DNA of 64,000 bases from Dioscorea cayenensis subsp. rotundata (lineage: Eukaryota; Streptophyta; Magnoliopsida; Dioscoreales; Dioscoreaceae): positions 31,682,625-31,746,624 of the forward strand of contig NC_052490.1 of NCBI RefSeq assembly GCF_009730915.1, given 5' to 3'. The notes under the pieces are model-generated. The model ran no database searches. It had not been told where the DNA came from and saw only the letters and a list, made by a program, of their open reading frames with translations. Position numbers and translations under genes: made by a program. Each line of letters begins with the position of its first letter. The stretch's first letter is position 1. Of this stretch, positions 35,401 through 46,462 are shown in pieces.

Positions 35401-37556
35401 TTTCCCTTTTAAAAATGTTTGTGGATTTCTTTCATGACTGATGTAGACTTCTGTCAACAAATTTCAAGCTTGAATATGATGACTAGATCTTGTAGCTTTT
35501 GATGATGCTGATGATTTTCTCCTTTGGGTTATTTATGTTCAATTCTAGGCTATGGTGGCCAGAGGTGACCTTGGAGCTGAACTCCCAATTGAGGAGGTTC
35601 CGCTATTGCAGGTACGTGCTTTTTCCTGGATCATCTGTATTAACTTAGTTTCTTCAAGAATGATATTTTGCTTACCATTAGAAGCAATACTGTTCTTTGA
35701 TTATAATATTAGATTAAAATAATATAGGACCTTTGGGTAAAGTTTGCTTTAGAAAAACATTTATTACATTATTGTGGAGGATAGCACTTCTGTCACAATT
35801 GTTCAGATGGTGTCTTTGTTAATAGCCTGAGATTTGAAATCTTTTTAATGGAATATTTAGCTTGTAGTTATCCATGTTATTGCATGTGGACAATATTTTC
35901 TAGTCACTGTGCCCCAACTTAAAAGAGCAGTGGTAGTTTATGGAAATATCATCCTCATAATGCACATGAAGGTGTGACTTGGGTTCAATAATCCAATGTC
36001 CCTGTTTGTGATTCAATTTGTCAGCATTCTCTTGATTAGCTTTTTAACTTTTGTTGAAGTCAGTCAACGTAGGTGTCACCATATGATGAACTTAGTCGTT
36101 TAGCTCTTACATTGCAGGAAGAGATTATCAGGTTGTGCCGGAGCATGGGAAAAGCTGTTATTGTAGCAACAAACATGCTGGAAAGCATGATTGTTCATCC
36201 TACACCAACACGGGCAGAAGTGTCAGACATTGCCATTGCAGTGCGTGAGGGAGCTGATGCAGTCATGCTTTCTGGTGAAACCGCTCATGGAAAGTATGAA
36301 GATTTCTTCTTTTTCCCTCTTTAGTTTGGGGTAGACTAGTAGTGTGAACCAGTTTCATATTTAACCAACTCCGATATATTACATAGCATATGCAATCTGT
36401 GACTATATGAGCAACTAAGAAAATAATTATGCTCTAGGTATCCGCTTAAAGCTGTGAAGGTCATGCATACAGTAGCTTTGAGGACTGAAGCAACCATTGT
36501 TGGAGGGGAAAAACCAGCTAATCTCGGTTTGGCTTTCAAGGTGAAAATCGAGTTTTTATGCTATTGGTGATTGTGGATTCTTTATGCTGGCTGGAACCTG
36601 CACTTATACTCATGATATTTGCATGTCTTGTAGAACCACATGAGTGAAATGTTCGCTTACCATGCAACAATGATGTCAAATACTCTAGGGACATCAATCG
36701 TAGTATTTACCAGATCTGGATTTATGGCTATTCTGCTTAGCCACTATCGACCTTCCGGAACCATATATGCCTTCACAGATAAGTGAGTATCTTTCCTCTA
36801 ATTAGACCAATACAGTAATAAATTGACTGTCTAAGGAATTATCTCGTGCATTTTTTTTTAAAATTTTAAAATTGTTGATCGGATATTTTTTTATTGTTGA
36901 GTGACACAGCATGTAACCCTACTAAATTTATGACCTTGTAGTGAGAGAGTGAGGCAAAGGCTAGCCCTTTATCAAGGCGTTTGCCCCATATATCTGCAAT
37001 TCTCAAATGATGCTGAAAAGACCTTCACTGATGCTCTCTCTTACTTGCAGGTAAGTTTGCATAGCTAATTCTTTTCTATGTTGGATCATAATGCTGAATG
37101 CTTTTCACAATACCCCTGTTTATTACATAAGAAATAAACTAGGAAGAAGCAATGCTTTAGATTCGTATGACCAGAAACTCCCCATGTGACTGAAGAATAA
37201 TACATCAACATCATTGGCTTTGTTCTTTAGAATCAAACATCTGAAGTCTTATAAACAATTAAATTTGAAGATCGATCAAATCTACTGATTCTTAGTCTTG
37301 AAAAGGAAATAGGATAGGTAGGACTCTGTTTGATGATGCTGAGTTAAAATGGACATAAAAATGGAAGAAACAAGTATAAGAGAAAAGAGAGAGCGGTGAG
37401 TTGGTCGAACTTCATGCATGCTAATAACAATACATGAATTTGATGCAGAAGCAAGGAATGGTGAAGGAAGGTGAGGAGGTAGCACTAGTACAAAGTGGTA
37501 AACAAGCCATCTGGAGGTCTCATTCCACACACAACATCCAGGTCAGAAAGGTATAA
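32412..37556 (+). CDS. PKP2: Plastid pyruvate kinase, beta subunit
   Basis: Makes pyruvate and ATP from phosphoenolpyruvate in plastids, feeding fatty-acid synthesis. Twelve exons: 32412-32642, 32970-33257, 33362-33527, 34371-34505, 34658-34768, 34869-34957, 35549-35611, 36118-36293, 36438-36540, 36634-36782, 36942-37050 and 37449-37556. Together they give 575 residues, in line with Arabidopsis PKP-beta1. Residues 1 to about 65 form a transit peptide. The catalytic barrel shows [31 protein letters not shown] split by intron 2, a B domain, [15 protein letters not shown] with the catalytic lysine, [10 protein letters not shown], and [18 protein letters not shown]. The C-terminal domain ends with [15 protein letters not shown]. 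Intron 2 starts with GC instead of GT: AAG ends at 33257, is followed by GCAGGT, and no GT nearby keeps frame. By memory the Arabidopsis counterpart, At5g52920, also lies next to TIMELESS. Confidence 0.93.
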
Positions 37557-38166
37557 AAGTTACAAAGCACATGGATACATGTCTACCAATCTGGAGACTT
37601 CCAACTTGTTGAGCTATCGAAAAATCTTTTCAAACTTATTATTGTTGTTGTTATGATTGTTCACTATTAGATTGTTTGATCTAAATGTTAGATTGCTTAA
37701 GATTGATTGCAAACTTAAATAAAACTCTAGACTCCGTTCCTAGATTTGCTGTCTCTTATGCTTTTGTGATAGTCCAGTGTTGCATTTTCATAGTTCATTG
37801 TGAATTTATAATGCATTGGTTCAGAAACATGATGGAATGAAGCAGTTTAATAATAAAAATAATTATAATAAATAGCTAGTGAAAAGTATACAAACCAAAG
37901 CATTCTAGTAATAGACGATTATATTTAGTAAGAAATTATATGTAATCACCCTATGCATACATTTCATCTATGAATCACTAAACAGAAACCGACCACAAGC
38001 CTGAACTAAACTTATCCTTTCCAAGAACTTATTATTTTTACAAAGCTTATATATAAATCATACCCGACACTACCAATGAATGAGAAAAACTAACTTCCTC
38101 ACTTCCAAATAAAAAGACTGGAACTAAAACGCCATTCAAAAGCATTGAAAGTTCCAGTCTTTGAGC
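37557..38166. other. Convergent 3' interval with a strong hairpin
   Basis: Shared 3' space of the pyruvate kinase gene (+) and the repeat-protein gene (-). At 38113-38125 and 38150-38162 lie perfect 13-bp inverted arms (AAAGACTGGAACT and AGTTCCAGTCTTT) with a 24-base loop. On the minus strand the hairpin starts four bases after the stop codon of the repeat-protein gene. Confidence 0.7.
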
Positions 38167-40059
38167 CTACATCCAAAGAGCCTGCACCGTTGCACAACCA
38201 AAAAGCTTAGCCATCATGCTCCCTCCATGCACTCTCCCTTCAGGAAGTGAAGCCATTGTAGTCTGGAGAGTGATTGGAGAAGGCATCACCAACATCTTTT
38301 CCTCAGAATTGTTCAATCCTGAGAAACCATCAGCATGATTCATTAGCAAAGCGTCTTTCGGCTTCTCGGGCTTAACAGTTGTCAAAAGTTCAGCGCATGG
38401 CGGTGCCATCTCCATTGATCCTCCACCATGAACACACTGATCTTGCACCAAAGCACTGTGTGCCGCACACAAGCCAGTCTTCCCCCGGGCAAACCTCTCA
38501 CATGGTGCACCACCAATTTCAAAGATCGAACCCGCCTGACCCCACGAACAACGCCTGCCTCCACCATGTGCCTTGCAAAAATCAGTGCTCCCTTGCGCGC
38601 TTTTCCCACATCCATCAGACTTGCATCTCTTGCCTCCACCATGCCTCACACAAAACTCTGTCCGTCCTCTCGCACTCTTGGTGCATTCAGGGGCTGTACA
38701 CCTTTTCCCGCCACCATGTGCAACACAAAATTGAGTTCCACCATGAACACTTTTCGGGCAGACACCACCACCCTCGAATGAGCATCTCCTTCCTCCACCA
38801 TGCCCTTTGCAAAATTGAGTGCTTCCTTCAGCCCCCTTATCACAACCCGGAAATGTACACCTCTTGCCCCCTCCATGCGCCTTGCAGAATTTCGTGCTTC
38901 CTTGAGCCCCTTTGGTGCACTCTGGAAATTGACAACGCCTACCACCTCCGTGAGAGATACAAAGGCCGGAGTAGCCTTCCGCGCTCTTAGTGCAATTCTC
39001 TTTCTGACACCTCTTGCCACCTCCATGCCTGATGCACAAACCAGACTTTCCTCTAGCAGCTTTGGTGCAACTTTCATGAGAACAACGACGGCCACCACCA
39101 TGAGAAATGCAGTAATCTGTCCTGCCTTCAGCACTTTTCGTGCACCCAAGGAATTGGCACCGTCGGCCACCTCCATGAGCTTTGCAGTAAATGGTCTTTC
39201 CCTCGGCTCCCTTGTGGCATCCAATCTTTTGGCACCTTCTTCCACCTCCGTGAGCTATGCATAACCCAGACGCACCTCTGGCTCCTTTTCCACATCCCAA
39301 AAACTGACAATTTTTTGTGTTAGTGTTGCGTTGTTGTCTAAGAGCGATCTCGGAAGCACAGGCAACTGGGTTTTCCTCTGGTATAGCTGGAACTGTCTCG
39401 ACAGTGGCTGGAGCATTCAGGTCAGGAGCAAACATGCTAGTTCTCCATGTTGTGCCTGAAGATTGGAGCAGACAATTCCCAAATTTCAGTTGAGCTGATG
39501 AAACTGAACCTTCTTCTGCTGTTGGCAGTGGACTAATCTCCGCTGATGCCTCCAAGATATTTTGACATTGTTTTGAGATGGGACTGAGACTAGTCATACC
39601 AGAATTGGTTGTACCTGTCAAAAGACTTAATTGCAAGTCAAACTGCAGTCCTGTTCCATTTGGAGCAGCTGCAAAATCTGTTATGCCCGCCATATTCTCA
39701 TTGTCAAGATGAAGATCAAAATTCAAATCTAGATCAATAGATGATCCCTCATCAATTTCCTTCGCTGAAGACATTGAAGAGACGGTTAATGAGCTCCCCT
39801 TGCTATTATCAGAGGAGCTAGGTGAAGGTCCTAAACCAAGAAACAGTAAAGAATGATGTGCCGAACCCTCCACTTTATTGATAGCATCCCTCTTCCGCTT
39901 GGTGCCATTCAAAGTGGAATCAAACAGGGTGGCAGTGCCAGGAGAATTAAGCCTTAATGTTGTATCTGTACCAAACTCAGATCCTGATAGAATTTTGTTC
40001 CGATTTCCACAAGCATCAGAAGACAGTATATAAACAGCACCCGGTCGGTCCCCGACCAT
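38167..40059 (-). CDS. 'Loricrin-like' / WRKY19-like Cys-His repeat protein
   Basis: One coding exon of 630 residues; function unknown. The N-terminal part (1 to about 250) has the family marker DTTLRLNSPG, a basic KRKRD segment that may be a nuclear signal, a serine stretch (GPSPSSSDNSKGSS) and an acidic DLDLNFDLHL motif. About residues 250-530 form ten tandem repeats of 24-28 residues plus a degenerate eleventh, with pattern C-x4-C-x-K-x3-G-x4-(Y/F/L)C-x2-HGGG(R/K)RC. The regular Cys/Cys/Cys/His spacing suggests one metal site per repeat. Such proteins are often annotated 'probable WRKY19' because one Arabidopsis fusion protein shares the repeats, but no WRKY domain is present here. I use the ATG at 40059; in-frame sequence upstream is not conserved. 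A leader-intron acceptor lies at 40082-40081, so the leader is spliced. It resembles At1g64140, neighbour of PAM71 in Arabidopsis. Confidence 0.85.
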   Translation of the reverse strand: MVGDRPGAVYILSSDACGNRNKILSGSEFGTDTTLRLNSPGTATLFDSTLNGTKRKRDAINKVEGSAHHSLLFLGLGPSPSSSDNSKGSSLTVSSMSSAKEIDEGSSIDLDLNFDLHLDNENMAGITDFAAAPNGTGLQFDLQLSLLTGTTNSGMTSLSPISKQCQNILEASAEISPLPTAEEGSVSSAQLKFGNCLLQSSGTTWRTSMFAPDLNAPATVETVPAIPEENPVACASEIALRQQRNTNTKNCQFLGCGKGARGASGLCIAHGGGRRCQKIGCHKGAEGKTIYCKAHGGGRRCQFLGCTKSAEGRTDYCISHGGGRRCSHESCTKAARGKSGLCIRHGGGKRCQKENCTKSAEGYSGLCISHGGGRRCQFPECTKGAQGSTKFCKAHGGGKRCTFPGCDKGAEGSTQFCKGHGGGRRCSFEGGGVCPKSVHGGTQFCVAHGGGKRCTAPECTKSARGRTEFCVRHGGGKRCKSDGCGKSAQGSTDFCKAHGGGRRCSWGQAGSIFEIGGAPCERFARGKTGLCAAHSALVQDQCVHGGGSMEMAPPCAELLTTVKPEKPKDALLMNHADGFSGLNNSEEKMLVMPSPITLQTTMASLPEGRVHGGSMMAKLFGCATVQALWM

Positions 40060-42540
40060 TAGTAGCAAAAGCTCTTATTCCTAACAATGTCTAATGAAAA
40101 AAACCAGTTGACTGGGACTAATAAATTAATCAGATAAATGAATTAAATTGGATTAGAGGACACTGTGAGAGTGCTTGCAACCACCACTAACAAAACCTGA
40201 TGTATCACAACGGTCCATCTCTGAAGAAGTTCGAAAAATGCTACTTAAGCAAGTCTACTCTTCAGAAACGAAGCTGAAAATCTGATGGTCAGCAGATGTT
40301 GATGACATGAAGAGGCAAGATTTTACTCCTGAAAGATCAACAGAACAATGAAAAAATTCAACTTAATTAGAATTTAACAGTGTAAAATAAAAATCAAACA
40401 GGTAAGTAAATTACTAATTTCAGTCATGACTTGAAATCAGATGATCACTTAAAGAACAGCTTTCCAAATAATTCATCATTAACGGGAAAAATATCCATCC
40501 AGCAATCAAATTTACACTATGAAGAGCTCTATACCCATTATCACCATCTTTCCATTCTCCTGGATTCCTCAGAACCTTTCTGAAGTCTTTCAAAATTAAA
40601 CAAATCTTATAATTATTTCATACCGCCACCTAACTGAGGATCAGTTATCTACTGAACCAACAAATTGCAGAATCTTGAATTAATTGATATGTTTTATTTT
40701 GTCATGAATATATAAAGGCATGCCATCTAGTAATGCATGAAATTAACTCAAAAGTAATAAGAGAATGAAAAGTTTTCCGAAGTTTTATGCATCTCACAAC
40801 ACATGTTATGGCAATTGAAGAAAAATAATGATTAACTCAAAGTGAGAAAAGATTATATCCCTTGATATTGGTAATTTAACTTCCATAATTTTCAACACTG
40901 GTAGATATTTCATACTGACATTGACTTCAAACCTATAATCAAACAGGAACTTCAGTAAAGGTGGATGGAAAATAGTTTAAAATACAATGAAACAAAATTG
41001 ACTGTGTGGGGGGAAGAATAGAAAGATTCTGACGACAAGGAGAATAAGTGCTCTCCACCTCTTTCAAATTTGAATTGCGGTAATTCTTTACAAAAACAAA
41101 AAATGAAAGAACAGGAAACAAAATCAATGAAAATGAAATATACAGATGGCCTGATTCAAAAGTTAAGCACACTACCTGAAGATCTCCAAAGCTCCACTGA
41201 ACCCATAGAAACCAAAACAAAGGAAAGAGTATCCTAATCAAATTATGTCAGAGATGATCTTATAATGTGTAATGATGAAATAACATCCACAACAAAAGAG
41301 GATATTCTAGGACTGGATTTAGAGCCAAACTCAAATATATGCCATAAATCAAAAAATAAACACAAAGCTTCACCACCCAATGTCAATTGAGAAGAACTCG
41401 AGCCACTGAAAGCTATCCTCAAATCAATATCATAACACACTTGATGCCAAAAAGAGAGAAAGAAAAAATAAAATAAAATAAAAGATCATACAAACATAGA
41501 GCAATCAAAACACAGTCAGATCTAGCATGAAGAACAAAGAATTGCAATTAACATAAAAAGAAAAAAAAACTTTGTTGATACTAACCAGAATAAGAAAGTA
41601 AACCAAACCTTGAAGATCTGTGTTACCTCAAACAAATTCCTGAACGTAATGGGACAACACACCAACAGGCAAGAATAAGGATGATGTTAACCTGCATATA
41701 AGAAAGTAGTAAGAAAATGAACAAAAAATCTACATTTAAAACATTCCATTGCCAGACAAAAAATAATAGTAATAAACTTTGACAGGATTACATCAGATTA
41801 ACATTAATTGGATGGATGCGTGAAACAAATACCCCAGTCCAGGTTCATTTGATCCTTTTTCACTAAGGACCAACGTAGATGCCACTCAAATAAAAGGAAT
41901 TCACCATGGCTAAATTAAGCAAGACAGCCATCAATGAACCCAAAATTAGAAACAAACAAACATGACCATAAACAGAAAAAAAAAAACAAAAATTATCTGC
42001 AATTCTTAAACTGCACCAGAAAACAAGCGATTGAGGCATTTCCAGAAGTCCATGAAATCATAAAATTTTCAACCTCATCAATCAAATAAGACCTTGAAGT
42101 GTTTTCTTTAGGCTTAAAAACCCTTCTTTTTCTGAAGAAAAAAACCAAAGGGAAAACACCTACGAACAAAGAAACCAAACAGAAATTTCACAAAAGAGAA
42201 ATTCATCAAACCCAAAGACTCATGAACGCATATTCATTAGAAGATTCGTCCCTATCAAAAGCTTTTTTTTCAGAGAAAAGCCAAAAACCAAGGAAAAAAA
42301 ATCCAAAAAGCAGAGAAAGGAGCTAATTTGGCGAGGAGTAAATCACGGAACGCACCTTTAGAAGCGGATCCCGGCGAGGGCGAAGCCGGGATTGCGCTGA
42401 ATCCGAGGTTCCGGGCGGCGGCGGCGTCGGGTTAGGGTTCTTCAACAGAGAGAAGCAAAAAGCCAAAAGATGGGATTTTTGAAGAATGAGAGCGAGAGCG
42501 AAGAGAGAGCAAAGACGATTGGAGGCGGGGTGGCATAAAA
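40060..42540 (-). promoter_or_regulatory. Leader exon and long 5' leader intron of the Cys-His repeat gene
   Basis: On the minus strand, about 42530-42356 is a CT-rich and then GC-rich leader (including a GCC triplet run) that ends TCTAAAG followed by the donor GTGCGT. The matching acceptor TTGTTAG lies just before 40080, giving a leader intron of about 2.27 kb. Further small leader exons inside the interval cannot be excluded. No coding gene is seen within it. Confidence 0.5.
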
Positions 42541-45500
42541 AGATCACCTTCTCAGCGCACGTTAGAAGGAGCGGCGTAGTTTAGTCCCAATGCGAAAATG
42601 GAAACGATACCCTTTTTATGGGAAACGTTTTTCCGTAAATGTGTCAATGTTGTAAGATTTATATATATATATATTAAACGTCTTTATTTATTAATTTTGA
42701 GAATAATTAAAATTATATTCAAATATGATGTAAGTAATTTTTTCCCTTTTCTAACTAGTTAGATGAATTTTTTGGATTCACGTCACTCTTGTTCGGGGGA
42801 ATATCTCCCCATTCTCATTAAGGGCTGTTTATCATGTATAATTTTTTCACTATTAATGTTTGTTATAAATTTTTGACACTTTTTGATATTAATTTTAAAA
42901 AATAAATTTATTTTTCAATATTTTATAAAAATCATTGTTATATACTAATATATTAGCATCTCTTTCTTATCTTTTAACATACAATGAGAAAAAAAAAGAA
43001 GTAAATCACGTTTTTAGAAATAATTTTAATTAATTTTAGCCATAAAAGAAGATAAATCATAAATGAATAGAAATATATTGTAAAGGTATATGAATAAATG
43101 TGCTTTTTTTTTTTAAAATGTGATCTCATTCAATATAATTTTTAAAAAATGTTTTTTATACAACTATTTTAGTTGAGAATTCCAAAACCAAAACTTACTT
43201 TTAGCTTCAAGCAACGTATCAGCTAAAACATACACCAAATTTATATTATTCCAAACAATCATCGTTTCCGTTTCTCGATTCCCGTTTCCGTTCCATAAGA
43301 GGAACGGGATACGGAGTGGCACGTCATCGGTGCCGTCAGAGAGGCCACGTAGGCGGCGCCCCACCACCGTTGATGGTGCGTAGTGAGTGGGCCCACTTAA
43401 TTACAGCGTGGACCCCACGTGTGGGTCTCTTTACTCTTTAGAGCACCCTCTCGAGCGATGAGGTTTGTGCCGCGGCGGCCCGAGTGATCGCCGACCACGA
43501 TGGTGTTTTTGGGTCGTTGAGATGCGGGTGTCCCTTTCGTTCCTTCCCACGCGTTACTTATTTAAGAATCAATTAAAATTTATTCTTTTATCTCAAATTT
43601 TAATTATTTATTATATAAATATATATTTAATAATTAATTACAATTGTTTGTATTAATAAATAATAAATATTTTTTTAAAAAAAAATATTTATTTTTATTA
43701 ATATTAATGAATCTTTTTTTGTCAATTTTATATAAAATGCTATTATTAAATTTTTTAACTTCCAATTTTATTGTGACGATATATTATCTCTTCTCTCCGT
43801 TTCATTGTAAAGATCCAATTTAACTGTTTTACTAAAAAGTGAAAAAAAAAAACTGCATTAAAAGTTTCATGCTTAATTTATTTCGTTCATTTCTCCATTC
43901 ATCTACTAAAGTTATTAAAATAATAGTGATCGGTGCATTTAAAGAGATTAATAAAGTTAAATTAGAAGATTATAATATATGGTCAAATTATTTGTCATAT
44001 GAAAAAGCTTCCAGAAATGAACACTTAAAATAGGATTGACTTTTTTTTTTTTCCAGTTTTTACAGAATCAGGTTTTCTATTTTAATTTTTTTCCTATTTT
44101 ATTGCCGATCACTGTAATTTATTCCAGTATAATATATATAATTATAAAATATAAAAAAGGCGTATGTGTCTGGATCCACTAAAAGTAGTGGTTAAACAAA
44201 AGTGACGTTGAGTTAATCCTAATCCTCACTTTAGCTTTTCATAAGACTAGAGAATAAAAGCTCTAGAGTGAGGTTCAAAGACACACACATGCATTAAATG
44301 GATAAGCTTGGTAAATCCCAAGAAATATCCAAGCCAACTCAAAGAATCAAATTCCAAATTAGTGGAAATTTGAGCTCCATTCTTTTTCATTGCCATCAAA
44401 GTAAGCAAAGGTTGATTCTATTCAATCAATCATATTCTTCTTCTCAATCCATGATGCCTTTGAACATGACTTCTTATAAGGGGAGCATCAAGAGTACTCC
44501 TAAACAACATCATAATAGGCTCATTGAATGGTTCTAATTTCCTTTTCTTCCAGTACTCTACCGAATAACATTGTCTGCTCATTTATATGTAAAGTTCATA
44601 ATCTTAAGTCTTGGTCTTCTAGTATGGCCACAAGAAAGCATCCTAACTACCTTCTCTTGTCCATCCTTTATTGGCATTAAGAAGAATAGATTCTTTTCTC
44701 ATCACTATTAAGAACATTATTCTAACATCAATCGATCAATAAAAAAGTGTTGACCGGCATATAAATACATGTAAATCGATTCGAATATGTCACTACTAAC
44801 ACATCACAAAGTTCTTTCTCGTTTTTTTTTTTTAATATGCAGAAATTAAAAGTCAGTACCTACAGCAAGTCAAGCTTTGGTGATCGCGCGCAACCGGCAT
44901 TTTTTTTCATTACACTCACTAACAACTAAAACAAAAAAAGCAAAAAAGATATTGCGACTTCTTTTCTTGTTATGATATATATATATATATATATATATAA
45001 TGCAAGACAAAGAAATAAAATCAAAGATAGATCTAAGTTTGTCTTTCATTACTTGAATTGGATATAAATTAGCCATTCAATCTGAGGGCACTTTGATTGG
45101 GTGATACACATTAGAATTGGAGCCAAACTCTAGAAACCAAAAACACCAAGACCAAGAGCCAAAGTGTGAGTGAGTGCCACTAGATTTTTCTTTCTTTCTT
45201 TCTTAGATATGGGTGCCCTTTGAGCAAGGATAAGAGCCAATGCTCCAACAAGGGACAGCCACATGGGTCTTAGTACTATATCTAGACATACCATGTACTT
45301 AATAGCTTTTTTTTGTTCCTTATATGATAACCAGAAGAATGAGGTTAGTAAATAGTAGAATGCTTACTATATAAAATTAAGAAAGAACAAGATTATATAT
45401 AATCTACATAGAGTTTATATATGTGATGTGATTTAAGAAAGAAAATCCCATTGAGAAGAGAACATGCATGCATGGCTTGATGGATGTCCACCAATTCATC

Positions 45501-46462
45501 TAGGAGATGCTTGGTCCCATAACATAATTTAAGAGTCCACTTGGTAAATTTGGCCATAGGACACACTACAAGATCTGGCCTCTTGCATGTGCTCTTTCTT
45601 CCCTATCTATATATATGCATCTCTTTATTTATTTTTTCTCTCTCATGTTAGTTATCTTTCTCAGGAGCTGAAGTGACAACAGTGGCCACATCAATCACAT
45701 CATATTAGTATCTTAAGCCAACACAGCCTAACAAATCCAGAAAGCACACACAACCTCCATTTTGAAGAAATCTCTAGAGATGCACACCTTTATGAAGATA
45801 AAAAAGGGAATAATGCATGGCATATTCCACAGGGCAGAGTCCCACTTAACCTTTTTTTATAAATATCATCAGAGAATAAATATATTATACCGTGCCTCTC
45901 TATATAGTATGGTGTGATCCTTTCATTTTAATAGAGACATCAGATGAAGATAGATATATATATATATATATGTACACACACAAGAAGCATAAATTGTGAA
46001 GAATATGAGAAGCATATGCCTTTGCTTAAACCTAGTAGTGTCGTCTAGATTATAAATGGTCCCCAAGAACAACAAAAAACATGTGGCACTCACTGTTAGA
46101 TATGAAGATAATCATAATATTTGATTAATAATCAATAGAATGGTGACAATTAGGATGAAGAATGATTCAACCCATACATGAACATCAAAAAAGGACTCTG
46201 TTTGCAGTAGACTAACTAGTGTACCTGGAGCAGAGAACTGTTTTCATTCTTTTGAATGACTCACCAGGCAATGTTCGTTTAAACCTTGGACCTGCACAAG
46301 AAAGACTAGTCTTATTTATTTGAGTTTCTGTTAACTGATTCTCCAATGCCCATGAGATATCTAGAATTTGTTTATTTCTGTATCACATGGTCCTGTATGC
46401 TAAATGAGATGCTGATACACATTATTCTATGTTCATCTTTACCTTTCGAAATTTGTGGCAAT
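42541..46462. other. Intergenic region, about 3.9 kb
   Basis: Contains the upstream region of the repeat-protein gene, an AT-rich stretch, a GC-rich island at about 43260-43560, more AT-rich DNA and TA runs near 44972-44999 and 45955-45972. Positions 45100-46300 are slightly richer and might be transcribed, but I could not recognise a protein or a known microRNA. The last part is the 3' flank of the PAM71-type gene. Confidence 0.5.

Noticed and set aside
38379-38990. Long open frame (203 codons) on the plus strand across the Cys-His repeat gene
   Set aside because: It is a shadow of the repeated minus-strand coding sequence; its periodic composition follows the HGGG repeats and no family was recognised.
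44298-44537. 79-codon open frame starting with a real ATG
   Set aside because: No recognisable domain, no splice or expression clue, and AT-rich context; it is within chance expectation for 3.9 kb of intergenic DNA.
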